From CAVTLG01 sp963735495 (lineage in GTDB: Bacteria; Chloroflexota; Ktedonobacteria; Ktedonobacterales; Ktedonobacteraceae), in contig CAVTLG010000008.1 in the NCBI GenBank assembly GCA_963735495.1, positions 186,001 through 250,000 of the forward strand: a stretch of 64,000 nucleotides of DNA. The letters run 5' to 3'. How positions within the stretch are numbered: position 1 is the stretch's first letter; each line of letters opens with the position of its first letter. The notes under the pieces are model-generated. The model made no database searches, was not told where the DNA came from, and saw nothing but the letters and a program-made list of their open reading frames with translations. The position numbers were made by a program, and so were the translations under genes. Of this stretch, positions 1 to 8,687 are shown piece by piece.

Positions 1-23
1 CCTATGCGTCGCTGACATTGAGC

Positions 24-1466
24 TTAGTGCGAGCGCCTGACAAAAATCCAACCTTCACAGAATCCGGCCAACGCGCCTATGAGCAAAAAGAACGGCATAT
101 GTCGTCCCGTACCGTCACCAAGCGCGAAGAGTCCGCTTGTGAGCAGCAAAAACGCCAGGATTGCCAGTACTGCCCCCACAAATGGCCGCGTAAACCAGGT
201 GACAATCAGAAAGAGCGGCAAGTCATCAGCACGAAAACGGCCCAACGTGACGATGCTACTGATACAGCCACCAAGCAAGCCATACATCATCACGAGCCAG
301 GGCACACCGAGCGGAGTAAAGTGGCTGGTCAGCACGCCATTACCAAAGCCCAGACCTTGTAAGACAGCGAAAATCAGGACGGTCAATAATAAAAGTACCA
401 GGTAAGAGGCGAAAATGAGCAGCCAGCGATTGGCAGGTCGCGCTACCGGTGCGGCAGAAGATGACTTGGGCAAAGACTGTGTTACAGACAATATGTGCTC
501 AGCGAAGGCTGGTAGTGGTTCTGTATCCTGCTCTGGCACAGATGCAAGCGCTGACTCGCGGTCTGAACGCATGCTAGCGAGCAGCGATGAAGACGCGATT
601 TGCATCGTCTGCGTGCCCACGTTCGTGGCATACTGCTGTACATAGCTATCAGGTATCTTGTATTTCCTGGCGATGGCCACCAGACGTTGCACGAGATCCG
701 TATCGCCTTGCCATTGCGCGGCGGGCACAAGCTGGAGCTGCTGATAGGCGATATCAGTGGCAACATAGGTCAAACACGGGAGATCCCGCTCCCGGTCCGG
801 CTCACGCACAATGACTTGCGTCGCTTTAAAGAAATTTTGTGGCGCGATAGCTGCATGAATGGTATCTAGCAGAGAAGGATCATCGCCCACTTGCTCTGTC
901 AGGCGGCGTGGAATGCGATAAAGTGTTCCCCAGACTTCTGCTGCCAACTGAGGACTGGTCATGATGGCCACAATAGTTGGCCCATAGCTACCGTGAATAG
1001 ATTGAGCACCCAACATCAGCGTGTAGCCCTTTAATAGAGCTGGCCCATGGAAAAGTGCCTGCCCATTCAGACGTTCGGAACTATTCAGAACAGCAACATC
1101 CATCTCCAGACCATACTCAAACAGCCAGGTAAACTCCTGTGACCCATCTGCTGGCTGCGCTTGAGCAGACTGCGCGGTTGCTTCTGGTGTGGCGGCTGTC
1201 TCGTCCTCGCGTACTGCCAGCTCTTCTGGTAGCGGAGGCGCAGACGGAGCCTTGCTCGGAAAGGTTGATCCTGACGGCAATGCCTGCAATGGTCCACTGG
1301 AAGGCATCAGCGTGGAAAAAGAAAGAGGCCGTGGAGTATTGCTACGCACAATCGGAACCCCCGGGAAAACCTCTTCTATTGCCGATGACTCTTTATCTGA
1401 GAGCGCTTCGCTACGCTCATGTTTTCCGTCATCTGATTGATATTGCTGTACCTGACTCTTATCCAC
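24..1466 (-). CDS. C-terminally membrane-anchored protein of unknown function
   Basis: I do not recognise the family. About 480 residues: a Ser/Pro/Ala-rich N-terminal third, a soluble middle (about residues 110-320), and a C-terminal membrane block from about residue 345 with four hydrophobic stretches (around WLLIFASYLVLLLLTVLIF, PWLVMMYGLLGGCISSIV, PLFLIVTWFTRPFVGAVLAI, PFFLLIGALAGFCEGWIFV). Two adjacent GTG codons could start it. The AAGGAG at 1473-1478 lies 3 nt from the GTG at 1467-1469 and 6 nt from the one at 1464-1466, so the second is favoured. The topology suggests a cytoplasmic sensory or scaffolding domain on a membrane anchor. No function is proposed. Confidence 0.75.
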   Translation of the reverse strand: MDKSQVQQYQSDDGKHERSEALSDKESSAIEEVFPGVPIVRSNTPRPLSFSTLMPSSGPLQALPSGSTFPSKAPSAPPLPEELAVREDETAATPEATAQSAQAQPADGSQEFTWLFEYGLEMDVAVLNSSERLNGQALFHGPALLKGYTLMLGAQSIHGSYGPTIVAIMTSPQLAAEVWGTLYRIPRRLTEQVGDDPSLLDTIHAAIAPQNFFKATQVIVREPDRERDLPCLTYVATDIAYQQLQLVPAAQWQGDTDLVQRLVAIARKYKIPDSYVQQYATNVGTQTMQIASSSLLASMRSDRESALASVPEQDTEPLPAFAEHILSVTQSLPKSSSAAPVARPANRWLLIFASYLVLLLLTVLIFAVLQGLGFGNGVLTSHFTPLGVPWLVMMYGLLGGCISSIVTLGRFRADDLPLFLIVTWFTRPFVGAVLAILAFLLLTSGLFALGDGTGRHMPFFLLIGALAGFCEGWIFVRRSH

Positions 1467-1676
1467 CACACACTCCTTCTGTCCCTAATGAACGTACAGG
1501 GGTCTCCATCCTTGCGGGTAAACGTCTGGACGGAGATCCACGTACCGTACAGTAGCAGCTTCTATTATCTCAGGATACAGGAATCAAGCCCTTTCACCAA
1601 ATGTATAGGACCAGTGGAGCTAGCATGTGTAGATGGAGCAAGTGAGCATACAGGCGCTTTTAGATGCTATGCCTCT

Positions 1677-1754
1677 CAGCCAGTTGACTGAAGGCGCCGT
1701 TCACCTGTATTTCTTTGATCGCTTGTTCGCCTTCAGTCAACTGGCTGCTTTTTT
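1677..1754 (+). terminator. 20-bp perfect hairpin with T-tract
   Basis: A perfect 20-bp inverted repeat (arms 1677-1696 and 1728-1747, both built on CAGCCAGTTGACTGAAGGCG) encloses a 31-nt loop and is followed by six Ts at 1749-1754 on the plus strand. It has the layout of an intrinsic terminator, but no plus-strand gene lies upstream in the window. It may end an unseen small RNA or be a mobile-repeat remnant. Confidence 0.6.
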
Positions 1755-1810
1755 AATAGCATGTAACTATTCAGGTAGGTGGGTACTCGCGTAGGGACAA
1801 TCCCTTGCGG

Positions 1811-1905
1811 TCAATGCCGTTTAAATAAGAAAAACGTCAAGCTCAATTCGCGTCATTCTAGCTCTGCCATATGAGCGTGGATTGCACTTAACTAAACGGC
1901 ATTGA
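1811..1905. mobile_element. 95-bp MITE-like element with 13-bp TIRs and 10-bp TSD
   Basis: Terminal inverted repeats TCAATGCCGTTTA (1811-1823) and TAAACGGCATTGA (1893-1905) are perfect. They are flanked by a perfect direct repeat TCCCTTGCGG at 1801-1810 and 1906-1915. Joining the flanks restores CCCTTGCGGTTGTCC as in the uninterrupted repeat near 10010. The interior is AT-rich with no ORF, so it would need a transposase in trans. The 10-bp duplication fits IS4-family chemistry. Confidence 0.8.
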
Positions 1906-1938
1906 TCCCTTGCGGTTGTCCACGGTGGGCCGCCGCCA

Positions 1939-3292
1939 CTCTCTCCCCGACAGAAATTGTGTTCTACATTCATAAAAAGATCAAGTCCGGTAAATAGAGA
2001 AATACAGGCGTTGGTTTCGATGCGAAAAGGGCAAGCAATTGGCCAGTTGCGCCTTGATGCGGCTCAGGTTTTTGGGACACCAATCGCGATTGGCCTTCTT
2101 GAGAATCGCGGTGAGCCACAAGCGGCCAATGCGAAACAGCCCTTTATCGCGTCGATCTTTCCGATCAACTTGCTCTCGATGCCCGTGATGGATGCAGCTA
2201 CTTCCCAAATGGGTTATCCACCAAAGAGCGATAAACACAGCCAAAAGCCAGCGATTGAGATGATCTCGATTGGTAAATCGGCTGCATTCGATCATACACC
2301 CTCGGCTCTTTTGATCTTGAAAGGTTGCTTCCACTCTCATACGCACTGCATACTCTCTCACTCGTTGGCGCGATGCTTTCCGGTCAGATATCAAAAACCA
2401 GGCTTCTTCGTATCCAGGTTCCCAGCACGCACTCAGCCATGTTTCCAGTTGATGCTCTTGCCACAGTAAAACCTTCCCATACCACTGATCTCCTTCTTTT
2501 TTTACTACATACTTCCCTTGCTCCCAATTTCGATAAAAATGACGAAAGGTTCGTCGAAACCACGCTTCATTTTTGAGACGGAGCAGGTAATGCCACTTCT
2601 GCTTCTGACACAACTTGATCAAGTTCAAGCAAGTGAGTCCGCGATCGGCTAACAATGTGCAGTCCATACATTTCAGATAGGATGTAACCTGATCAAAGAG
2701 TCGCTGAACAATATCCCATTGTTTCTCATCCCAATTCTCTTGCTGTGGCATGATCTGCCACGCTATTGGTAATACCCGTGATTGTACGAGTATCCCGAGA
2801 TACACAATCGTTGCTTCCTGGGTATATGGGGTCATATCCAATATTAACGTCACCCGCTTGTTTTCCCAAAATGGGAGGATATTCTGAAGAAATTCCTTCC
2901 AACACGCTTCCACTTCAATTCTATCATTTGCGACAAATCTCTGCAATCGTCGCTCATGACTCACCATTTTAGTTTCGCTGCTCAAATGCTCCCACACTGT
3001 TTCTGCTACTCGCTGCATGACCGCATTGCCTGACTGGATAATTCCTTGAACGGCGAACGCTAATGCTTCTTGTTGATACGGGTGTAAATGGGAAAATAGC
3101 TCCTTGACTTGTTGGCTCCATTGGTCTAATAATACGTCGAATGCATTCATGGTCGTCCTTCTGGTTGGTTTTTTTGTTCTTCCAGATGCGACGATCTTTT
3201 TGGGTTGCTCGCGGTTTCTCTTCGTTTTTCCCTCTTCTACCGCTTTTTCATACCCCTTTCTTCCTAGAACACAATTTCTGTCGGGGAGAGAG
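1939..3292. mobile_element. IS4-family insertion sequence, 1354 bp
   Basis: Perfect 27-bp terminal inverted repeats (1939-1965 and 3266-3292, beginning CTCTCTCCCCGACAGAAATT) bound a single transposase gene. A 10-bp direct repeat GCCGCCGCCA flanks the element at 1929-1938 and 3293-3302, the target duplication expected for the IS4 family (9-12 bp). It sits inside the structured repeat that spans 1762-3404. Intact ends and an intact transposase suggest a recent insertion. Confidence 0.9.
1981..3150 (-). CDS. IS4-family DDE transposase
   Basis: 389-residue transposase filling the IS bounded at 1939 and 3292. Candidate catalytic residues: first Asp in TLILDMTPY, second in LLADRGLT, and Glu in a perfect Y-(2)-R-(3)-E-(6)-K signature (YAVRMRVEATFQDQK) that defines IS4-family enzymes. 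It would catalyse cut-and-paste transposition of this element. The length is normal for the family, and no frameshift or stop interrupts it. Confidence 0.92.
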   Translation of the reverse strand: MNAFDVLLDQWSQQVKELFSHLHPYQQEALAFAVQGIIQSGNAVMQRVAETVWEHLSSETKMVSHERRLQRFVANDRIEVEACWKEFLQNILPFWENKRVTLILDMTPYTQEATIVYLGILVQSRVLPIAWQIMPQQENWDEKQWDIVQRLFDQVTSYLKCMDCTLLADRGLTCLNLIKLCQKQKWHYLLRLKNEAWFRRTFRHFYRNWEQGKYVVKKEGDQWYGKVLLWQEHQLETWLSACWEPGYEEAWFLISDRKASRQRVREYAVRMRVEATFQDQKSRGCMIECSRFTNRDHLNRWLLAVFIALWWITHLGSSCIHHGHREQVDRKDRRDKGLFRIGRLWLTAILKKANRDWCPKNLSRIKAQLANCLPFSHRNQRLYFSIYRT

Positions 3293-3399
3293 GCCGCCGC
3301 CAGGGTCGCCAGGACCTTTTCCCTCGTCCAACGCGCAGATGGGCCACTAAAAAAGGTCCTGGCTCGGCCCCTACGCGAGCCTCCACGGTACCTGAATAG

Positions 3400-4317
3400 T
3401 TACACAGCATGTTGAAAAAGTGCTTGCTCATATGCTTGTGTCGCAGCAGCAATCTCGCCGATAGCAGCCAGTTGCAGTATACCGTGTTCAGTGATCAGCT
3501 TGCTCACCAGTTTGTAAGGCGTACAGTCAAAGTAGAAGTTGCGCACGGAGACGCCGGGTATGGCTTGCGGCAGGACCTCTTCAGGCTCCTTCTCTTCCAA
3601 TAAAGCTAGATTCTGAGCGAGATGTGCCGGATCAGCCGACCAGCGCTGTGGCGAGATTTTCAGGGTCTCGCAGAGCACGTAGAAAGGCACAGTGTACCCC
3701 TGTGCCGCCCACGCCAGCAAGGCAGTTCCGGCTTTATTAAGGATATCACCATCAGCCAGGACGCTATCAGCGCCAACGACAACACTCGTGCATTGTGGCA
3801 GAAAGATAGCCGCCTGTGCATCGGTGATCAAGGTAACAGGCAACCCCTGCTGACTTAACGCACGTGCCATCTCACGGCCCTCGTAGCGTGGACGTCCCTC
3901 TAAGGCAATAATGTGCTGGATATACTGACGATTGGCGAGCAGCACGTCCAGCACCGTACCAGAAATGCTACAGGTCATCAGGCGACCTTGCAAGAAGGGC
4001 TGAGCGTACGTAGCAATGCGTTGTGTGGCAGTATCACACTCCTGTAGCAGATCTTTTGCGGCCTGCGCGATAGCCGCAGGACCGCCCTGCGCACTGAGTA
4101 CACGGCTAACAGCACTGGCCAGTGCCGCCATAGCAGGTCGTGCCCGCGCTAACTCTATAGCCGTGCTCAAAAGTTGGCGCATCTGCTCATCCCGATCTAG
4201 CGTGGTTGCTTCAGCAAGATCGCGCAGGATCAACAAGGCTGCTCTTACGAGCCAACTTGAGCCATGTTCCCGGTCATCACGCACCTGTGCAATACGTTGT
4301 GCAATGTTTTCTGCCAT
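3400..4317 (-). CDS. IF-2B family protein (eIF2B / MtnA / ribose-1,5-bisphosphate isomerase-like)
   Basis: 305 residues of the eIF2B alpha/beta/delta superfamily, which includes MtnA (methylthioribose-1-phosphate isomerase) and archaeal ribose-1,5-bisphosphate isomerase. Motifs: TCSISGTV, the position of the MtnA catalytic Cys region; E-GRPRYEGREMA in the sugar-phosphate site; and GADSVLADGDILNKAGT, holding the Asp of the isomerase site. A sugar-phosphate isomerase role is likely, with unknown substrate. The stop codon TAA (3400-3402) lies within the terminal inverted repeat of the adjacent repeat element, so the repeat has probably supplied the last codons or the 3' end. Confidence 0.8.
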   Translation of the reverse strand: MAENIAQRIAQVRDDREHGSSWLVRAALLILRDLAEATTLDRDEQMRQLLSTAIELARARPAMAALASAVSRVLSAQGGPAAIAQAAKDLLQECDTATQRIATYAQPFLQGRLMTCSISGTVLDVLLANRQYIQHIIALEGRPRYEGREMARALSQQGLPVTLITDAQAAIFLPQCTSVVVGADSVLADGDILNKAGTALLAWAAQGYTVPFYVLCETLKISPQRWSADPAHLAQNLALLEEKEPEEVLPQAIPGVSVRNFYFDCTPYKLVSKLITEHGILQLAAIGEIAAATQAYEQALFQHAV

Positions 4318-4438
4318 CGGCTATCTCCTCTTTTTTCAGCTACCACTATAGCATGGAAAAGTCAAAAGCAGCAAACCAGTTCAAGACGCAGCAACACAAA
4401 CGCACGGTAGCATGGTGGAATGTATCTCGCGCGAGGCT

Positions 4439-5260
4439 TTAGCGTGCAGTCCGGCGACCATAGGCCCAGACAGACAGTGGGATGAAAACAACCAGGATGC
4501 CCAGGCACCAGGCCAAGGCTTGCCAGATGGTTGTAGCATCAGGCTGGTTTAATAACAAGCCACGCACCGCGTTGACCAGTAACGAAACCGGCTGATGTTC
4601 GGCAAAAGCTCGCAGCCAGCCAGGCATACTACTGGTTGGCACAAACGCGCTACTGGCAAAGGTTAGCGGAAAGAGCCAGATGAAGCCGGCTGACTGAGCC
4701 GCCTCGACGGTCCTGACTGCCAGGCCAATAGTAGCGGAAATCCACGAGAAGGCGAAACTGGAGAGCAGGAGCAAGCCGACTGCCCCCAACCATAACAAGG
4801 CATTGCCCTCGGGCCGAAAACCGACCAGCATGCCCACTATCCACATGACGATCACGATAAACGTGTTGCGTACGATATCAGAGATCGTGCGCCCGGTGAG
4901 CACCGCCGACCTGGCCATCGGCAAGGAGCGAAAGCGATCAATCAGGCCGCGTTGTAGGTCGGTAGCCAGGCCGATGCCCGTTGACGTTGAGCCGAAAATC
5001 ACCGTCTGCATAAAAATGCCCGCCATCAGATAGTTAACATAACTTGTGCCAGAGACGGCTATCGCTCCGCCAAAAACGTAGCGGAAAAGCAATACAAACA
5101 TAACAGGCTGGATCGTAGAGAAAATCAGTTCTTCGGGAATGCGCGGGATCTGGATAAGATGGCGTTTCGCCAGAACCAGTGCATCGGCCAGGGTCCAGTA
5201 GAACGCAGAATGCGCCTGTGGTGTCAGGCGTTCGGGGGTATAGAGATCACTCCTACTCAT
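4439..5260 (-). CDS. ABC-2 type permease, DrrB-like
   Basis: 273-residue membrane subunit of a DrrAB-type exporter. It has six predicted helices and the ABC-2 features of drug/lipid exporters (YVNYLMAGIFMQTVIFGST, then DLQRGLIDRFRSLPMARSAV). Its ATG overlaps the stop of the upstream ATPase gene by 4 bp (ATGA at 5257-5260), indicating translational coupling. It would form the pore through which the ATPase partner exports a hydrophobic compound. Family members export anthracyclines and other natural products; the substrate here is unknown. Confidence 0.88.
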   Translation of the reverse strand: MSRSDLYTPERLTPQAHSAFYWTLADALVLAKRHLIQIPRIPEELIFSTIQPVMFVLLFRYVFGGAIAVSGTSYVNYLMAGIFMQTVIFGSTSTGIGLATDLQRGLIDRFRSLPMARSAVLTGRTISDIVRNTFIVIVMWIVGMLVGFRPEGNALLWLGAVGLLLLSSFAFSWISATIGLAVRTVEAAQSAGFIWLFPLTFASSAFVPTSSMPGWLRAFAEHQPVSLLVNAVRGLLLNQPDATTIWQALAWCLGILVVFIPLSVWAYGRRTAR

Positions 5261-6258
5261 CGTGCACTCCTTACGAGAGGCTGTTTAAGCGGAGCCTCTT
5301 CAGCGGATAGCTCGGTCGCGGCATGACCGGTTAGCGAGAGAAAGACATCATCCAGAGTGGGACGTCGTAGCGCCAGATCATCCAGGGGAATCTGTGCGGC
5401 ATCGAGGTCGCGTACAACGGCGACAAGCTGCTGTGCCCCGCGCGTCACCGGTACGGCGAGGTGACGGTGCTCGGCCTGGATCTGAATCTCGCCCGAGCTA
5501 TAAGGACGGACAACCTGGAGCGCAGCGTTCAGATCGCCACCAGGCGCAACCGTGAGTTCCAGCCGCTCACCACCGACCTGCGTTTTCAGTTCATCGGCGG
5601 TGCCTTTGGCGATCACGTGCCCCTGATCAACGACGACAATCTGATGGGCGAGCTGATCGGCCTCCTCCAGATATTGCGTGGTCAGCAGGACCGTTGTCCC
5701 ATCAGCTACCAGGCTACTAATCACATCCCACATAGCGATGCGCCCACGTGGGTCAAGGCCGGTCGTTGGCTCATCCAGAAAGAGGATCGGTGGCGACATA
5801 ATCAGGCTGGCCGCCAGATCAAGGCGACGGCGCATACCCCCCGAGTACGTTTTGACCGTACGGCGGGCAGCGTCCACGAGGTCAAAGCGCGCGAGTAGTT
5901 CGTTGGCCCTGCGCTTTGCTACCTCGCCTGATAGGTGATAAAGCTGCCCGAACATCTTCAGATTTTCGTAGCCCGTCAGATTTTCATCGATAGCAGCGTA
6001 TTGACCTGTCAGGCCGATGCGCGCTCGGATGGCATTGGCATGTTTGACCACATCCAGTCCGGCCACTTCCGCATGTCCGCCATCGGGCTTCAGCAGGGTT
6101 GTCAGGATACGCACAGCGGTCGTCTTGCCCGCACCATTAGGACCCAGCACCCCCAGGACGCTGCCCTCCTCAGCTACCAGATCTAGCCCGGTCAGAGCGT
6201 GCGTTTTTCCGTAATATTTGTGTAGTCCTTCGGCTAGAATAGCCGCTTTCTTCGACAT
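5257..6258 (-). CDS. ABC transporter ATP-binding protein, DrrA-like
   Basis: 333 residues. Walker A GPNGAGKTT near residue 40, signature YSGGMRRRLDLA, Walker B ILFLDEPTTGLD, and a C-terminal extension containing the RPTLDDVFLSLTG element typical of DrrA-type (daunorubicin-resistance) ATPases. It energises the membrane partner encoded immediately downstream. The pair diverges from a TetR-family gene across a 187-bp gap with a strong promoter, the usual arrangement for a regulator that controls its own drug exporter. Confidence 0.92.
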   Translation of the reverse strand: MSKKAAILAEGLHKYYGKTHALTGLDLVAEEGSVLGVLGPNGAGKTTAVRILTTLLKPDGGHAEVAGLDVVKHANAIRARIGLTGQYAAIDENLTGYENLKMFGQLYHLSGEVAKRRANELLARFDLVDAARRTVKTYSGGMRRRLDLAASLIMSPPILFLDEPTTGLDPRGRIAMWDVISSLVADGTTVLLTTQYLEEADQLAHQIVVVDQGHVIAKGTADELKTQVGGERLELTVAPGGDLNAALQVVRPYSSGEIQIQAEHRHLAVPVTRGAQQLVAVVRDLDAAQIPLDDLALRRPTLDDVFLSLTGHAATELSAEEAPLKQPLVRSAR

Positions 6259-6345
6259 CGGATAATTCCTTCACTTACTCATACCAGAACGAACATGAGA
6301 TAGGCATGCTAGAGCCACTCACCAGGGCAAAATGACACTATCAGC

Positions 6346-6394
6346 TTGACTGCTCTGCCACAGCATGCTATACTTCCTATACGGACTGTTGTCC
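6346..6394 (+). promoter_or_regulatory. TetR-gene promoter with candidate operator
   Basis: A -35 TTGACT at 6346-6351, 17-nt spacer, -10 TATACT at 6369-6374. The start point would fall near 6381, right at a perfect inverted repeat GGAC-TGTT-GTCC at 6383-6394. A dyad across the start point is where an autorepressor would bind. A related GGACACATGTTCC lies at about 6412-6424. Operator identity is inference. Confidence 0.65.
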
Positions 6395-6445
6395 ACATAG
6401 GATATTGTAACGGACACATGTTCCACTTGTCAAGAGGAACAGCTT

Positions 6446-7123
6446 ATGACAGACAAAAAGCACACGTGCCCCTGGCCTGCGAACCTGCCGAGACCTGTTC
6501 TGCCTGCCGAGCGCGTTGAGCGGCGCGATGCCCGGGAGCACCGCCAACAGATTCTGGAAGTTGCCCAGCGTCTTTTCGCAGAACACGGTGTGGACGCTGT
6601 CAGCATGCATCAAATCGCCGTCGCGGCTGGTATCGGGCAGGGTACGCTCTACCGTCGTTATGCGCACAAAGGTGAGTTGTGTATGGATCTCTTGCAGGGA
6701 CATCACCAGCAATTTGTCGAAGAGGCCGCCACGTTCTTCTCAGCAACGAAGAGTTCACCCGCGCTGGAACAGCTAAAGGGTCTGCTCACGCGCATCATCA
6801 CCTTTCTTGAGGAGCAGGGTGCCCTGTTAGGTCCAATTGCTCTGGCCGGACCTATGATGCAGTGCGAGGGAGGTGATTTTTCCCGGCATTTGTCCACTCA
6901 ATCTTCCTTTTTTAGCTGGTTATACGAGGTGTCCACTGGCTTGCTCACTGAAGCTGTGGAACGAGGTGAGCTACCTCCGCTTGATGTTGCCTATACTGCC
7001 GAGGCCATACTTATGAATATTTATCCCCTCTTCTATCGCTTCCAGCGTCAGGAGCGCGGCTTCTCGCCCGAACGCATCCTGCAAGGGCTCTGCCACATTT
7101 ACATCGATGGTTTGCGGACGTGA
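6446..7123 (+). CDS. TetR-family transcriptional regulator
   Basis: 225 residues. The N-terminal helix-turn-helix region (about residues 28-75) matches the family: RQQILEVAQRLFAEHGVDAV, then MHQIAVAAGIGQGTLYRRY and HKGEL. The C-terminal two thirds is a ligand-binding domain without strong similarity. It is divergent from the DrrAB-like exporter genes and preceded by AAGAGGAACAGCTT. It probably represses the exporter and itself and is released by the exported compound or a mimic; this is inferred from position. Confidence 0.92.
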   Translation: MTDKKHTCPWPANLPRPVLPAERVERRDAREHRQQILEVAQRLFAEHGVDAVSMHQIAVAAGIGQGTLYRRYAHKGELCMDLLQGHHQQFVEEAATFFSATKSSPALEQLKGLLTRIITFLEEQGALLGPIALAGPMMQCEGGDFSRHLSTQSSFFSWLYEVSTGLLTEAVERGELPPLDVAYTAEAILMNIYPLFYRFQRQERGFSPERILQGLCHIYIDGLRT

Positions 7124-7383
7124 CAAGACGAGACGAGATAAGCAGATACGGGCCAATGGTACGTCTTGCTAGCCAGACTATGGCCGCTTATGCTAACCTA
7201 AGAGCGCACTGTTTGTTGGGCAATAATTGCCACAGGTACTTTAGTAAGCGATCGCCGCAGTGCAATATATTGCGTAGCGAAAATTGTAGCGTCCACATGT
7301 TCTATTTCATATATCTATAGAAAAGGTGGCAGGTTATGCCCGGTCTTTTCTTGTATTGAAAAAAATTGTAAGGAGGACAAAAA

Positions 7384-7914
7384 ATGTTTGATAGAGAGCG
7401 TTTAGTTGGTGGCGTTAAGGAGTACGGAGGCCGTGGTTTGCATGCAGGCTGGAGCACATTAGGCGACTTCCAGAAATTCATTTTGCGTGGCAACGTAGTC
7501 GATCTAGCAGTTGGCGTGGTGATTGGCGCTGCATTCAATACGGTTGTTCAGGGTTTCATCAACGACATCATCCAGCCATTGATTGGCAAACTTGGGGGGG
7601 GTGCTAAGAGCTTTAACAGCTTTAGTCCAGGTGGCTTTCTGATAGGAAGTTTTATTGGTACAGTCATCTCTTTCCTCTTAACCGCTGCCGTCGTGTATTT
7701 CTTTGTCGTCAAGCCGACGAATATTCTGGATGATCGCTATAATCGTTTGCGGCCCAAGCATGATGAGGCTCCCACGACGCGCGACTGCCCCTACTGCTTG
7801 AGTTCGGTCCCGCTGCAAGCGACGCGTTGCGCCTATTGCACATCTCCGTTGCCACCAGCGAATGTACCGCCAGCAGCGCATATGCCACCGGGACAGGCAG
7901 CACCTCAACAATAA
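7384..7914 (+). CDS. mscL: Large-conductance mechanosensitive channel with C-terminal zinc ribbon
   Basis: 176 residues against about 130-150 for ordinary MscL. The channel portion is clear: FQKFILRGNVVDLAVGVVIG (amphipathic N-helix and TM1 with its Gly-rich gate), GFINDIIQPLIGKLGG, then TM2 GTVISFLLTAAVVYFFVVKP. After TM2 it continues into a Cys4 module CPYC-x(12)-CAYC, a small zinc ribbon on the cytoplasmic side where MscL normally ends in a helical bundle. SD AGGAGG precedes the ATG. It releases solutes during hypo-osmotic shock. The ribbon is an unusual add-on that could bind a partner or nucleic acid. Confidence 0.93.
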   Translation: MFDRERLVGGVKEYGGRGLHAGWSTLGDFQKFILRGNVVDLAVGVVIGAAFNTVVQGFINDIIQPLIGKLGGGAKSFNSFSPGGFLIGSFIGTVISFLLTAAVVYFFVVKPTNILDDRYNRLRPKHDEAPTTRDCPYCLSSVPLQATRCAYCTSPLPPANVPPAAHMPPGQAAPQQ

Positions 7915-7953
7915 GAGGGGCGATTGTCCGAATTTAGCCGATTTTGCGTATCC

Positions 7954-7983
7954 TTGCATGTGCAGCGTGGGCTAGAGTATACT
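7954..7983 (+). promoter_or_regulatory. Promoter of apt
   Basis: -35 TTGCAT (7954-7959), 18-nt spacer, -10 TATACT (7978-7983), about 140 nt upstream of the apt start codon. Consensus match only. Confidence 0.55.
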
Positions 7984-8130
7984 GCAAACGGAGCGGATAG
8001 CAGTGGTACCTTCTATAAAAAAATGATCAGTTCGCTCTAGACAAATCTATCACGGCAAGGGCCGTGCCAGGGTACCTGCGTAGCCAGGCTGGTCCCTGTG
8101 CCCAGTTCCATATAGAGGAGAAGATCGCTC

Positions 8131-8664
8131 ATGGCATCAACATCCGAACCTATACGCCTGGAAGATCGGATTCGCGATATTCCCGATTTTCCACAGAAGG
8201 GGGTTTTGTTCAAGGATATTACGCCTTTGTTGCAGGACGCAGCAGCTTTTCGGGCCTCACTGGATCGCCTGGCCGCTCATTACGCAGGCGCGGGTATCGA
8301 AGCTGTTGTTGGTGTGGAGTCGCGAGGTTTTATTTTCGGTGCTCCCCTGGCATACTTGCTCGATTGTGGTTTTGTGCCAGTACGCAAATTTGGGAAGTTG
8401 CCATCGCAGACAGCTAGCGTCGAGTACGCGCTGGAGTATGGCACAAACGTTGTCGAGATTCATATGGATGCGATTAAGCCTGGTCAGCGTGTCTTGATTG
8501 TCGATGACCTGCTAGCAACCGGTGGGACCGTATCGGCGGCGATTGAACTGGTCGAGAAGCTCGGTGGTCATGTGGCTGGCATCGCCTTTTTAGTGGAGCT
8601 GAGCTATCTCAAGGGACGTGATCAACTGAAGAACCACAACGTCTTTGCGCTCATCCAGTATTAA
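8131..8664 (+). CDS. apt: Adenine phosphoribosyltransferase
   Basis: 177 residues, the family's usual length. It converts adenine and PRPP to AMP and pyrophosphate (purine salvage, cytosol). Motifs: RDIPDFPQKGVLFKDITPLL at the N terminus, the GVESRGFIFGAPLA hood/active-site loop, and the PRPP-binding VLIVDDLLATGGT near residue 125. SD AGAGGAGA lies upstream of ATG. It is monocistronic, with its own promoter and an intrinsic terminator. Confidence 0.97.
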   Translation: MASTSEPIRLEDRIRDIPDFPQKGVLFKDITPLLQDAAAFRASLDRLAAHYAGAGIEAVVGVESRGFIFGAPLAYLLDCGFVPVRKFGKLPSQTASVEYALEYGTNVVEIHMDAIKPGQRVLIVDDLLATGGTVSAAIELVEKLGGHVAGIAFLVELSYLKGRDQLKNHNVFALIQY

Positions 8665-8687
8665 TACAGGTATCTGAGCATACCGGC

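Larger units (their letters stand above)
1762..3404. repeat. Structured palindromic repeat, copy A, split by two insertions
   Basis: The ends are 16-bp inverted repeats, 1762-1777 and 3389-3404 (TGTAACTATTCAGGTA type, one end position uncertain). Removing the two insertions (95-bp MITE plus 10-bp duplication; 1354-bp IS plus 10-bp duplication) leaves about 174 bp that resembles the intact copy at 9964-10178: both carry CCCTTGCGGTTGTCC, GGGCCGCCGC, a GACCTTTT...AAAAAGGTCCT inverted pair and CTCGGCCCCTACGCGAG. The right end contains the stop codon of the neighbouring IF-2B-like gene. Confidence 0.7.
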
